From JAKOWB01 sp038363005 (GTDB lineage Bacteria; Pseudomonadota; Alphaproteobacteria; Kiloniellales; JACOMY01), in NCBI GenBank assembly GCA_038363005.1, contig JBBQBI010000001.1:186001-250000 (forward strand): a DNA stretch of 64,000 nt, written 5' to 3'. Both the position numbers and the translations under genes were made by a program. Below, piece after piece: positions 8,611 to 17,386 of this stretch (its first letter is position 1; the number at the start of each line of letters is the position of its first letter). The notes under the pieces were generated by a model. That model saw nothing but the letters and a program-made list of their open reading frames with translations, made no database searches and was not told the origin of the DNA.

Positions 8611-9500
8611 CAGGCAGTCCTCCGCCGGCCGCGCTGCAGCCACCAGCCGAGCCAGAGCACGGCGACCGTGGTCAACAGCAGCACCACGCCGATGGCCGCC
8701 GCCGGTCCCCAGCTGGCGTGCATGACGATGCTGCGTTCGATGATCATGGCGATCATCTGCACCTTGCCGCCGCCGAGCAGCGCCGGGGTGACGAAGAATC
8801 CCAGGCAAAGCACGAAGACGAAGCACAGGCCGCCGAAGAACCCCGGCAGCGACAGCGGAAAGAACACCTTCCAGAACACCGTCGTCGGCCGCGCGCCCAG
8901 GCTGGCGCCGGCCCGCAGATAGCCGCGGTCTATGGCGCGGATGGTGGCGTAGAGCGGCAGGATCAAGAAGGGCAGCATGATGTGGGTCATGCCGATGATG
9001 GTGCCGGTCTCGTTGTGCATCAGCCGCAGCGGCTGGTCGATCAGGCCGATGTCCTGCAGGCCGGTGTTGACCAGGCCTTTGCGCGCCAGCAGCACCATCC
9101 AGGCGTAGGTGCGCACCAGGATTGAGGTCCAGAAGGGCAGCAGCACGGCGAGCAGGCAGAAGGCCGCGGCGCGGCGCGGCAACAGCCCCAGCAGGTAGGC
9201 GACGGGATAGCCCAGCAGGGCGCAGAACAGCGTCACCAGCAGGCTGACGCGAAAGGTGGTCCAGAGAATCTTCAGGGTCGAGGTCTGCTCGGCGATGGTG
9301 ATGTAGTTCACCAGGCTGAGCGCGCCCTTTTCGTCCAGGAAGGACAGCGTGGCCAGCCAGGCGAAGGGACCGATCAGCAGCAGCGTCACCAGCAGCAGCG
9401 CCGGAGCAACCAGCAGCAGGCGCCGCCGCCGTTCGCGCCGTCCGGCCCGCCGCAGGTCGATGGGGCTCGGCGCCACCGCCATGCCGGCCAGCGCGGTCAC
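8610..9500 (-). CDS. ABC transporter permease, polyamine-type (PotB-like)
   Basis: This 296-residue membrane protein has a basic N-terminal cytoplasmic segment (RRAGRRERRRR) followed by six predicted membrane segments. The RTYAWMVLLARKGLVN segment and the EAA loop RAGASLGARPTTVFWKVFFPLSLPG are typical of PotB-like permeases of spermidine/putrescine-type importers. Its start overlaps the ATPase stop by four bases and its stop touches the next permease start. Its partner is the PotC-like permease. Confidence 0.9.
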   Translation of the reverse strand: MTALAGMAVAPSPIDLRRAGRRERRRRLLLVAPALLLVTLLLIGPFAWLATLSFLDEKGALSLVNYITIAEQTSTLKILWTTFRVSLLVTLFCALLGYPVAYLLGLLPRRAAAFCLLAVLLPFWTSILVRTYAWMVLLARKGLVNTGLQDIGLIDQPLRLMHNETGTIIGMTHIMLPFLILPLYATIRAIDRGYLRAGASLGARPTTVFWKVFFPLSLPGFFGGLCFVFVLCLGFFVTPALLGGGKVQMIAMIIERSIVMHASWGPAAAIGVVLLLTTVAVLWLGWWLQRGRRRTA

Positions 9501-10597
9501 GGCGCCTGGACCCCGCCAGGCACCACCAGGGTGTCGTCCCGATGGAGCGTGAAGGCGACCGCGTCGCCCTTGCCAGGCAGCCGTGCCATCAGGCCAGCGC
9601 GCACCTGCAGGCGGAAGGTGAAGTCCTGGCCGTCCGGCAGGGCGATGAAGAACAGCACGCTTTCACCCTGGAAGATGCGGTCGCGCACCCGGCCGTCCAG
9701 TCGGTTGGCGCCAGCCGGCGGGGCGGCATCGCCGGCCAGCAGCTCCAGCTTCTCCGGCCGCAGGACCAGCAGGTGGCTGTCGCCAGCGGCTGGCGCGCGC
9801 GGCAGCGCGAGGCGCTGGCGGCCCAGCAGGGCGGTCGTGCCCTCAACCTGGACCGGGATAAGCGCTGACTCGCCGATAAAGTCGGCGACGAAGGCCGAGG
9901 CCGGGCGATCGTAGATTTCCGTCGGCGTGTCGTACTGTTCGACGCGGCCGCGGTTCAGCACGGCGATGCGGTCCGACATGGTCAGCGCCTCGCGCTGGTC
10001 ATGGGTGACATAGACCGTGGTCATGCCCAGGCGCTCGTGCAGCCGGCGGATCTCGATCTGCATGCGCTCGCGCAGGTTCTTGTCGAGCGCCGACAGCGGT
10101 TCGTCCATCAACAGGATCGGCGGCTCGAAGACCACGGCGCGGGCCAGCGCGACACGCTGCTGCTGGCCGCCAGACAGCTGGTGCACCTGGCGGCCGCCAT
10201 AGCCGCCCAGGTCAACCAGGTCCAGCGCGGCCTCGGCGCGGCGCCGCGCTTCGGCACGGGCAACCCCACGGACCTTGAGCGGGAAGGCGACGTTGTCCAG
10301 CACCGACATATGCGGGAACAGCGCGTAGTTCTGGAACACCATGCCGACGCCGCGTTCGTGTGGCGGCAGCATCAGCACCTGGCGCTCGCCGAACATCAGG
10401 CTGCCGGCATCGGGCCGCACGAAGCCGGCCAGCACCATCAGCAGCGTGGTCTTGCCCGATCCCGAGGGACCCAGCAGCGTGACGAATTCACCGGCGGCGA
10501 TGCGCAGCGAGACGCCGCCCAGGGCCACGACCGGGCCGTAGCGCTTCTCCATACCCTCGACGGTGATCGGCAGCGGGTGGCGGCTGGCGTCGTCCAT
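9497..10597 (-). CDS. ABC transporter ATP-binding protein, polyamine-type (PotA-like)
   Basis: This 366-residue ATPase has a Walker A at LLGPSGSGKTT, a signature LSGGQQQRVALARA, a Walker B ILLMDEPLSALD and a switch histidine in YVTHDQREA. The C-terminal third (after about residue 240) is a TOBE-type regulatory domain. It energises import of an amine-like substrate through the two permeases. The gene lies downstream of a strong terminator-like hairpin separating it from the binding-protein gene, so it is probably expressed at a lower level than the binding protein. Confidence 0.93.
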   Translation of the reverse strand: MDDASRHPLPITVEGMEKRYGPVVALGGVSLRIAAGEFVTLLGPSGSGKTTLLMVLAGFVRPDAGSLMFGERQVLMLPPHERGVGMVFQNYALFPHMSVLDNVAFPLKVRGVARAEARRRAEAALDLVDLGGYGGRQVHQLSGGQQQRVALARAVVFEPPILLMDEPLSALDKNLRERMQIEIRRLHERLGMTTVYVTHDQREALTMSDRIAVLNRGRVEQYDTPTEIYDRPASAFVADFIGESALIPVQVEGTTALLGRQRLALPRAPAAGDSHLLVLRPEKLELLAGDAAPPAGANRLDGRVRDRIFQGESVLFFIALPDGQDFTFRLQVRAGLMARLPGKGDAVAFTLHRDDTLVVPGGVQAP

Positions 10598-10627
10598 GCG
10601 GCGTCGTCGCTCTCGAATCCTGAACCC

Positions 10628-10660
10628 AAAAAAGACCGGGGAGCGCCCAGCGCTCCCCGG
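10628..10660 (-). terminator. Rho-independent terminator/attenuator after the binding-protein gene
   Basis: A perfect 11-bp stem (10636-10646 with 10650-10660) closes a 3-base loop. On the minus strand it is followed directly by six U residues (10633-10628). It sits between the binding-protein gene and the ATPase gene of the same operon. Partial termination here would give excess periplasmic binding protein, as in many ABC operons. Confidence 0.85.
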
Positions 10661-10678
10661 CGTCGGCAGACAGGGAGT

Positions 10679-11719
10679 CTACTCCTGGACGAAGGCGTCC
10701 CACATGGGCTGGATGCGATCCAGGTTCTCGCCCCACCAGTCGCTGCGCTGCAGGATCTGCGTCTTCACGTTCTCCGGCGAGGAATTGGAGGCCTTGGCGT
10801 CGGCCGCCGATATCTTGCCGGTCTCGAAGGCCTTCAGGTTGACCGGGCCATAATCGATCAGCGCCGGCAGGTTGGCCTGCAGGTCGGCGGTGAGGATGAG
10901 GTTGATCACCTTCATCGCCAGTGCCTTCTTCTTCGAACCCTTGGGGATGACCAGGCAGTCGGAATCGAGCAGGCCCTGGTTGAAGGTGAAGGCCGCCTTG
11001 GCGCCGTTCTTGATCGCCGTGGTGGCGCGACCGTTCCAGATCGACTCCATGTCGACCTCACCGTCGTTCAGCAGCTGCGCCGCCTGCGCGCCGTTGCCCC
11101 ACCACACGGTGATGTGCGGCTTGATTTCGCGCAGCTTCTTGAAGGCACGTTCGACGTCGAGCGGATAGAGCTTGTCGGGCGCCACGCCGTCGGCCAGCAG
11201 CGCGAATTCCAGCGAGGTGACCGGGAAGTTCCACAGGCCGCGGGCGCCGGGGAACTTCTCGACATCCCAGAAGTCGGCCCAGGTCTTCGGCGGGTTGTCG
11301 CCGTAGGTTTCGGTGTTCCAGGCCAGCACCGTGGAATAGTAGCTGGGGCCGCCGACCCAGTAGTCGGTGACCAGGTTCTGGTCCAGGCCGCTGGCGTCGA
11401 TGACACCATAGTCGAGCTTCTCCCACAGGCCCTGCTGCACGCCGAGCACGCACTCGGAGGTGCCCATGTCGGCGATGTCGATTTCCACCGCGCCGGCGTC
11501 GACCTGCAGCTTCACCTCGCTCATCGAGTTGATGGTGACTTCGCGGATCGTGATGCCGAGCAGCTTCTCGATGGGCTTGAGTTCGGCCTGCGACAGGGCC
11601 GTGGCCCAGGCGCCGCCGTAGTTCGCCAGGGTAATCGACTCCTCGGCGCGGGCCGGGGCCTGGACCAGCAGGCCAGCGACAGCGGCCACCGCCAGGGAAA
11701 CGAAAGCTTTCTGTTTCAT
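10679..11719 (-). CDS. Periplasmic substrate-binding protein, polyamine-type (PotD-like family)
   Basis: The 346-residue precursor has a classical Sec signal peptide (MKQKAFVSLAVAAVAGLLVQAPARA, positions 1-25) with cleavage expected after ARA. The mature part begins ESITLANYGGAWATALSQ, a typical opening for spermidine/putrescine- and thiamine-type binding proteins. ADMGTSECVLGVQQGLWEKLD and PKTWADFWDVEKFPGARGLW are also family-typical. It would deliver the nitrogenous substrate to the ABC importer. The start has a GGAGG site eleven bases upstream. It is the first gene of the leftward operon, and the operator at 11966-11980 lies about 250 bases upstream. Confidence 0.9.
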   Translation of the reverse strand: MKQKAFVSLAVAAVAGLLVQAPARAEESITLANYGGAWATALSQAELKPIEKLLGITIREVTINSMSEVKLQVDAGAVEIDIADMGTSECVLGVQQGLWEKLDYGVIDASGLDQNLVTDYWVGGPSYYSTVLAWNTETYGDNPPKTWADFWDVEKFPGARGLWNFPVTSLEFALLADGVAPDKLYPLDVERAFKKLREIKPHITVWWGNGAQAAQLLNDGEVDMESIWNGRATTAIKNGAKAAFTFNQGLLDSDCLVIPKGSKKKALAMKVINLILTADLQANLPALIDYGPVNLKAFETGKISAADAKASNSSPENVKTQILQRSDWWGENLDRIQPMWDAFVQE

Positions 11720-12098
11720 TGTTGAAGCCTCCTCAGTCCGCGGTTTTTAAAGGGGGCCGCCGCGGCGGCACTGGGGTCCCTTGGCGGCGCGGGCCGATCT
11801 TCGCGTCCGGGTGGGCCGAGAGACGGCGTCCGCCAGGAGACTGCGCCAGCCAGATGCCTCTGACCTGCAGCCTGCCCGTGGACTCCGTGTCGTCAATTCC
11901 CGCTCTCCGGATGCTGCGAAGGACCCGCCGCTCAAGGCAGCCGACCGCCGGAGTTTCGACAGTCCTTGATCAAATATCAATACATTTATGATCTCGTGAG
12001 GATTAGAATCCGGATGGCGGCGCGATCCTGCCGCTCGACCGCATTGCGATCGGTGATAAGTCTGGGCCGCCAAGGTCCTGGAAAGAGTTGCCATCACC
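11720..12098. promoter_or_regulatory. Divergent control region between transporter operon and GntR gene
   Basis: This is 379 bases without a credible gene. The part nearest the binding-protein gene (11720-11940) is GC-rich leader sequence with no feature I can name. The part from about 11955 to 12010 is AT-rich and holds the operator described separately, followed by sequence such as TACATTTATGAT that could contain promoter elements for either direction. A GAAAGAG motif near 12080 probably serves as the ribosome-binding site for the GntR gene. Confidence 0.55.
11966..11980. promoter_or_regulatory. Predicted GntR-family operator, copy 2 (TTGAT-N5-ATCAA)
   Basis: TTGATCAAATATCAA is the exact reverse complement of the site at 4181-4195. 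Its inverted-repeat form (5-base arms, 5-base centre) is of the general type bound by FadR/FCD-class GntR regulators. It lies between the divergent transporter operon and the GntR gene itself, so autoregulation plus control of the operon is likely. Confidence 0.72.
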
Positions 12099-12821
12099 GT
12101 GCCTACACCACAGCTGGACCCCGTCGCCGTGAACCTGATGCACGAGCGCGTCTACGCAGTGCTGAAGGAGGCCGTGATGGCGGGCTTCTTCATTCCCGGC
12201 CAGAAGGTCATCGTGCGCGCGCTGGCGACGCGGTTCTCCACCAGTCCCATGCCGGTGCGCGAGGCGATCCGCCGCCTGGTCACGCAGCAGGCTTTCGAGG
12301 CCCTGCCGAACCGGACAGTGCGGGTGCCTGACTTCTCGCCGGCCAAGGTGGAGGATCTCTGCCGCGTGCGCTGCATGGTCGAGGGCACGGCGGCGGCCTG
12401 GGCGGCCGAGCGCGCCACGCCGGCGTTGGCCGCGCAGGTCGAGGCGTTGTTCGCCACCGAGCTGGAGGCCTTTGCGCGGAACGACCTGCGCCGCCTGCTG
12501 GAGGCCAATCGCGAGCTGCACCTGGCGGTCTATCGCGCCGCCGAGGCGCCGTCGCTGATGCCCTGCTGCGAGATGCTGGGCCTGCAGATCGGGCCCTACC
12601 TGGGGGTCCTGCAATGCGACGAACGGCTGCGCGGCAGCCTGCAGGATCACGGGCGTCTGGCGCGGGCGCTGCGCCGGCGCGACGCGGCGGCGGCGCGCGA
12701 CGCCATTGCGCAGAACATCACCACGTCGGCCCGCCACATCATCGATCTGTGGAGCGGGCGTAGCACCGCCGCCGCCACACCGCCAAGGCGCCGCGGCCGG
12801 CCGCCGCGCGCGGCCCACTGA
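12099..12821 (+). CDS. GntR family transcriptional regulator (FCD/FadR subfamily)
   Basis: The 240-residue protein starts at GTG. A winged helix occupies about residues 10-75 (VYAVLKEAVMAGFFIPGQKV, then PMPVREAIRRLVTQ as recognition region). A helical FCD ligand-binding domain follows, with metal-ligand-like residues in RELHLAVY and QDHGRLARAL. The ligand is probably a metabolite of the amide/amine pathway. The C-terminus ends in PRRRGRPPRAAH, which contains an RGRP core like an AT-hook and is unusual for the family. The gene faces away from the transporter operon, and the shared 15-bp operator upstream suggests control of both flanking units, the formamidase operon and its own gene. Confidence 0.88.
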   Translation: MPTPQLDPVAVNLMHERVYAVLKEAVMAGFFIPGQKVIVRALATRFSTSPMPVREAIRRLVTQQAFEALPNRTVRVPDFSPAKVEDLCRVRCMVEGTAAAWAAERATPALAAQVEALFATELEAFARNDLRRLLEANRELHLAVYRAAEAPSLMPCCEMLGLQIGPYLGVLQCDERLRGSLQDHGRLARALRRRDAAAARDAIAQNITTSARHIIDLWSGRSTAAATPPRRRGRPPRAAH

Positions 12822-12895
12822 GACACCTAGCGCGCTGATGGATCGACAACGCCCCTGCTTGACAGGGGTGTGCAGTCGTCTTTAGCTTTTTAGAT

Positions 12896-13711
12896 ATGAA
12901 ATCAATGTTTCAAATACGAAACAACGATCATGTGCTCCGCGCCGAGCCGTCACGGGCCGTGGTGAACGTGCTCACCATGCTGGAGTCCTTCGACGACCAG
13001 CACCGCGAGCAGAGCCTGTCGGACATCAGTCGCCGCCTGGGCATTCCCAAGGCAACCGCGCTGCGACACCTGCTGGCGCTGCAGCAGGCTGGCTATGTCA
13101 CGGTTGACGCCAAGCGCCAGCGCTATGCACTGGGGTCGCAGGTGCTGGTGTTGTCGCGCCGCTATCTGGCGCAGTTCGACATGCTGACGCAGGTCCGCCC
13201 GATGCTGAGCGACCTGGCTCTGGCGACCGGCGAGACCGCGCACTTCGGCACGCTGGAAGGGCGGGAGGTGGTCTACCTGGAGATCGCCGAGAGCCCGCAG
13301 CGGGTGCGCATCTACGTGCAGCGCGGCGACCGCCTGCCGGCACACACGGTCGCGGCGGGCAAGGCCATCCTCGCCTTCACCGCGGCAGAATTGCGGGAAG
13401 CCTACAGCGCCGCTGGATTGCCGGCGCTGACCGATGCCACGATTACCAGTCACAAGGCCTTCCAGGGCGAACTGGCGGCGATCCGCCGCCGTGGCTATGC
13501 GCAGAACCTGGGCGAATGGATCGGTGAGGTGGTGGGCATCTCGGCACCGGTCTTCGCGCACGAGCGCGGCGTGGTCGGCGCCATCGGCGTCGCCGGTCTG
13601 GGCGCCCGGATGAAGGGTGCCCGTTTGACAGAGATCGCCGCGATGGTGGTCGAGCGCGCGGCGCGGTTGACGAGCAGCCTGGGAGGCGATCTGACGGCAA
13701 GAGCTGGATAG
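12896..13711 (+). CDS. IclR family transcriptional regulator
   Basis: The 271-residue protein has an N-terminal winged helix (LSDISRRLGIPKATALRHLLALQQAGYV, about residues 41-68) and a C-terminal IclR ligand-binding domain with GETAHFGTLEGREVVYLE, LPAHTVAAGKAILAF and WIGEVVGISAPVF. It directly precedes, on the same strand, the livGF-type transporter operon and is its likely regulator. The first codons overlap two inverted repeats at 12897-12922, so the true start may lie downstream (for example GTG at 12932, just before the conserved region). The upstream sequence has a consensus -35 hexamer TTGACA at 12859-12864. Confidence 0.88.
   Translation: MKSMFQIRNNDHVLRAEPSRAVVNVLTMLESFDDQHREQSLSDISRRLGIPKATALRHLLALQQAGYVTVDAKRQRYALGSQVLVLSRRYLAQFDMLTQVRPMLSDLALATGETAHFGTLEGREVVYLEIAESPQRVRIYVQRGDRLPAHTVAAGKAILAFTAAELREAYSAAGLPALTDATITSHKAFQGELAAIRRRGYAQNLGEWIGEVVGISAPVFAHERGVVGAIGVAGLGARMKGARLTEIAAMVVERAARLTSSLGGDLTARAG
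12897..12922. promoter_or_regulatory. Overlapping inverted repeats, probable IclR autoregulatory operator
   Basis: TGAAA-N6-TTTCA (12897-12912) overlaps GTTTC-N6-GAAAC (12907-12922). Both have the 6-base centre and A/T-rich arms common in IclR-family operators. They lie at the 5' end of the IclR gene, over or just after its first codons, downstream of TTGACA at 12859-12864. This suggests repression by binding over the start of the transcript. Confidence 0.5.
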
Positions 13712-13732
13712 GGGTGCGGGGAGGCACCGGGG

Positions 13733-14501
<769 letters not shown>

Positions 14502-14509
<8 letters not shown>

Positions 14510-15215
14510 GGCCGCCGGCGACTACCTGGCGATCGAGAGGCTGCAAGCCTTCTATGGCGAATCGCAGGCACTGCATGGCGTGGCGCTGACAGTACCCAAG
14601 GGCGAGGTGGCGACGCTGATTGGGCGCAACGGGGCCGGCAAGACCACGACGTTGCGTGCCATCATGGGTATCCAGTGCCGGCGCCGCGGTTCGATCCGCT
14701 TCGCCGGCCGAGAATTGAGTCGCCTGTTGCCGCACCAGATCGCGCGACTGGGCATTGGCTACTGCCCGGAGGAGCGGGGCATCTTCGCCTCGCTGAACGT
14801 GGCGGAGAACCTGTTGCTGCCGCCCGTCGTGCAGGCCGGCGGCATGAGCGTGGAGCAGATCCACCTGCTTTTCCCCAACCTGAAGGATCGGGCGCGCAGC
14901 CCGGGTACCAAGCTGTCGGGCGGCGAACAGCAGATGCTGGCGATCGCCCGCATCCTGCGCACCGGGGCGAAACTGCTGCTACTGGACGAGCCGACCGAAG
15001 GCCTGGCGCCGGTCATCGTCGAGCAGATCGGCATCGCCATCGGCCGCCTGAAGGCGGCGGGCTACACCATCCTGCTGGTCGAACAGAACCTGCGCTTCGC
15101 GCTGTCTGTCGCCGACCGGCACTACGTCATGGAATCTGGGCAGATCGTGGACAGCTTGGCCGGCGCCGAGGTGAGCCGCGATGTGGGGCGTCTGCAGGCC
15201 TACCTCGCTGTCTAG
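14502..15215 (+). CDS. livF: Branched-chain-type ABC transporter ATP-binding protein (LivF)
   Basis: The 237-residue second ATPase of the heterodimeric transporter has Walker A IGRNGAGKTTTLRAIMG, the LivF-typical GIGYCPEERGIFASLNVAENL, signature LSGGEQQMLAIARIL and Walker B LLLLDEPTEGLAP. It pairs with LivG, whose gene overlaps it by 8 bases. Confidence 0.93.
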
Positions 15216-15264
15216 CGGGGCGGGTTGCTTGCTTTTTGAAACTTAGGACAAGGGAGCCACGACA

Positions 15265-16473
15265 ATGAAACACGTTGGTTTGCTGGCTTGCATCTCCGCG
15301 CTGGTGCTCTGCGCCGGTGGCGCAGCTGCACAGGTATCGGACGATGTGGTGAAGATCGGTGTGCTGAACGACCAGTCGGGCGTCTACTCCGACCTGTCGG
15401 GGCTCGGCAGCCTGGAGGCCGCCAAGATGGCGGTGGAGGACTTCGGTGGCACGGTGCTGGGTAAGCCGATCGAGATCCTGACCGCCGACCATCAGAACAA
15501 GGCCGATATCGCCTCCAACATCGCCAACAAGTGGATCGATGTCGACAAGGTCGACTTGATCACCGACGTTCCCGGTTCTTCGGCAGCGCTGGCACTGCAG
15601 GAGATCATGCGGCAGAAGCATCGCCTGCTGATCGTCTCTACCGGCGCCACATCGGACTTCACCGGCAAGGCCTGCTCGCCCTATGGCCTCCACTGGACCT
15701 ATGACACCTATGCCCTGGCGCACGGCACCGGCAAGACGCTGGTGGAGCAGGGTGGCGACACCTGGTTCTTCCTGACCGCCGACTATGCCTTCGGTCATGC
15801 CCTGCAGCGTGACACCACGGCCTTCATCGAGGCCGGCGGCGGCAAGGTGCTGGGCTCGGTCCTGCACCCCTTCCCGAACCAGGACTTCTCCTCCTTCCTG
15901 CTGCAGGCGCAGGCCTCCGGCGCGAAGATCATCGGCCTGGCCAATGCCGGCGGCGACACCATCAACGCCATCAAGCAGGCCGCCGAGTTCGGCATCGTCG
16001 AGGCCGGGCAGAACCTGGCCGGCCTGCTGATCTTCATCAGCGACATCCATTCGCTGGGCCTGCAGGTGGCGCAGGGCGTGGTGCTGACCACCGGCTTCTA
16101 CTGGGACATGGACGAGGAGACCCGTGCCTGGTCGAAGCGGTTCTTCGAGCGGCGCGGCGCCATGGCAACCATGGCTCAGGCCGGCGTCTATTCCTCGACG
16201 CTGCACTACCTGAAGGCCGTCGAGGCGGCCGGCACCGACGAGGCGCTGGCCGTGGCTGCCAAGATGCGCGAGTTGCCGATCGAGGACTTCTTCGCCAAGC
16301 ACGGCACGCTGCGCGAGGATGGCCGCATGGTGCACGACATGTTCCTGGCGCAAGTGAAGACGCCGGCGGAATCGAAGTACGACTGGGACTACTACAAGAT
16401 CCTGGCGACCATTCCGGCTGACGAGGCTTTCCGCCCGCTGTCGGAAAGCGAGTGCCCGACGGTGAAGAAGTAA
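15265..16473 (+). CDS. Periplasmic branched-chain-type substrate-binding protein
   Basis: The 402-residue precursor has a Sec signal peptide (MKHVGLLACISALVLCAGGAAAQ) and a type I periplasmic-binding fold (Peripla_BP_6). Landmarks are VKIGVLNDQSGVYSDLSGLGSLEAAKMAVEDFG and WFFLTADYAFGHALQRD. It resembles the group of these receptors found with catabolic operons for aromatic or other carboxylates rather than LivJ/LivK themselves. An AGGGAG site precedes the ATG. The gene lies between the ATPase and permease genes. Confidence 0.9.
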   Translation: MKHVGLLACISALVLCAGGAAAQVSDDVVKIGVLNDQSGVYSDLSGLGSLEAAKMAVEDFGGTVLGKPIEILTADHQNKADIASNIANKWIDVDKVDLITDVPGSSAALALQEIMRQKHRLLIVSTGATSDFTGKACSPYGLHWTYDTYALAHGTGKTLVEQGGDTWFFLTADYAFGHALQRDTTAFIEAGGGKVLGSVLHPFPNQDFSSFLLQAQASGAKIIGLANAGGDTINAIKQAAEFGIVEAGQNLAGLLIFISDIHSLGLQVAQGVVLTTGFYWDMDEETRAWSKRFFERRGAMATMAQAGVYSSTLHYLKAVEAAGTDEALAVAAKMRELPIEDFFAKHGTLREDGRMVHDMFLAQVKTPAESKYDWDYYKILATIPADEAFRPLSESECPTVKK

Positions 16474-16498
16474 ACCGCCGAAAGCGAGGGCCGGGCCG

Positions 16499-17386
16499 GT
16501 GACCGAATTTCTCGGCATTCCCACACAGGCGTTGTTCGGGCAGCTCCTCCTTGGGCTGATCAACGGCGCCTTCTACGCCACGCTGTCGCTCGGCCTGGCC
16601 CTCATCTTCGGCATGCTCAATATCGTCAACTTCACCCACGGCGCGCAGTACATGATGGGCGCCTTCGTGGCCTGGATGCTGCTCAACTACCTGGGCATCA
16701 GCTACTGGTGGGCGCTATTGCTGGCGCCGATTGCCGTGGCGCTCTCCGGCGCGGTGATCGAGCGGCTGCTGCTGCGCCACCTCTATCACCTGGACCACCT
16801 CTATGGCTTCCTGCTGCTATTTGGCGTGTCACTGATCGTCGAGGGCGCCTTCCGCCACGCCTATGGCGTCTCTGGCCAGCCCTACAACATTCCCGAGATG
16901 CTGCAGGGCGGCACCAACCTGGGTTTCATGTTCCTGCCGAACTACCGCGCCTGGGTCATCGTCGCCTCGCTCATCATCTGCTTTGGCACCTGGTTCCTGA
17001 TCGAGCGCACCAAGCTTGGCAGCTATCTGCGCGCGGCGACCGAGAATGCCGACCTGGTCTCGGCCTTCGGCGTCAACGTGCCCCGCCTGGTGACCTTGAC
17101 CTACATGCTGGGGGCCGGCCTTGCCGCCATCGCGGGCGTGCTGGCGGCACCGATCTACCAGGTCAGCTCGATCATGGGGGCCAATGTCATCCCGGTCGTC
17201 TTCGCCGTCGTGGTGATCGGCGGACTGGGTTCGATCCTCGGTTCGATCATCACTGGCTTCGGGCTGGGCCTCTGCGAGGGCCTGACCAAGGTCTTCTACC
17301 CCGAAGCCTCCAACACCGTGGTCTTCCTGGTCATGGTCATCTGCCTGCTGCTGCGGCCGCAGGGGCTTTTCGGCAAGCGGGGATGA
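16499..17386 (+). CDS. livH: Branched-chain-type ABC transporter permease (LivH)
   Basis: The 295-residue membrane protein starts at GTG 16499. Family features include the opening GLINGAFYATLSLGLALIFGMLNIVNFTHG and the EAA-type loop RAATENADLVSAFGVNVPRLVTLTYMLGAGLAAIAGVLAAPIY. It has eight or so hydrophobic segments. It forms the channel with LivM, whose ATG overlaps its stop (ATGA). Confidence 0.92.
   Translation: MTEFLGIPTQALFGQLLLGLINGAFYATLSLGLALIFGMLNIVNFTHGAQYMMGAFVAWMLLNYLGISYWWALLLAPIAVALSGAVIERLLLRHLYHLDHLYGFLLLFGVSLIVEGAFRHAYGVSGQPYNIPEMLQGGTNLGFMFLPNYRAWVIVASLIICFGTWFLIERTKLGSYLRAATENADLVSAFGVNVPRLVTLTYMLGAGLAAIAGVLAAPIYQVSSIMGANVIPVVFAVVVIGGLGSILGSIITGFGLGLCEGLTKVFYPEASNTVVFLVMVICLLLRPQGLFGKRG

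Noticed and set aside
10001..11725. Plus-strand open frame of 574 codons
   Set aside because: It is antisense to the PotA-like ATPase and the binding protein; its composition is Arg/His/Gln-rich without motifs.
12852..12868. CCCCTG/CAGGGG hairpin as terminator of the GntR gene
   Set aside because: The stem is only six bases and no U-tract follows directly; part of it overlaps a consensus -35 hexamer.
16708..17382. Extended N-terminus of LivM
   Set aside because: It would overlap livH in another frame; the ATGA junction at 17383 gives the normal LivM length.
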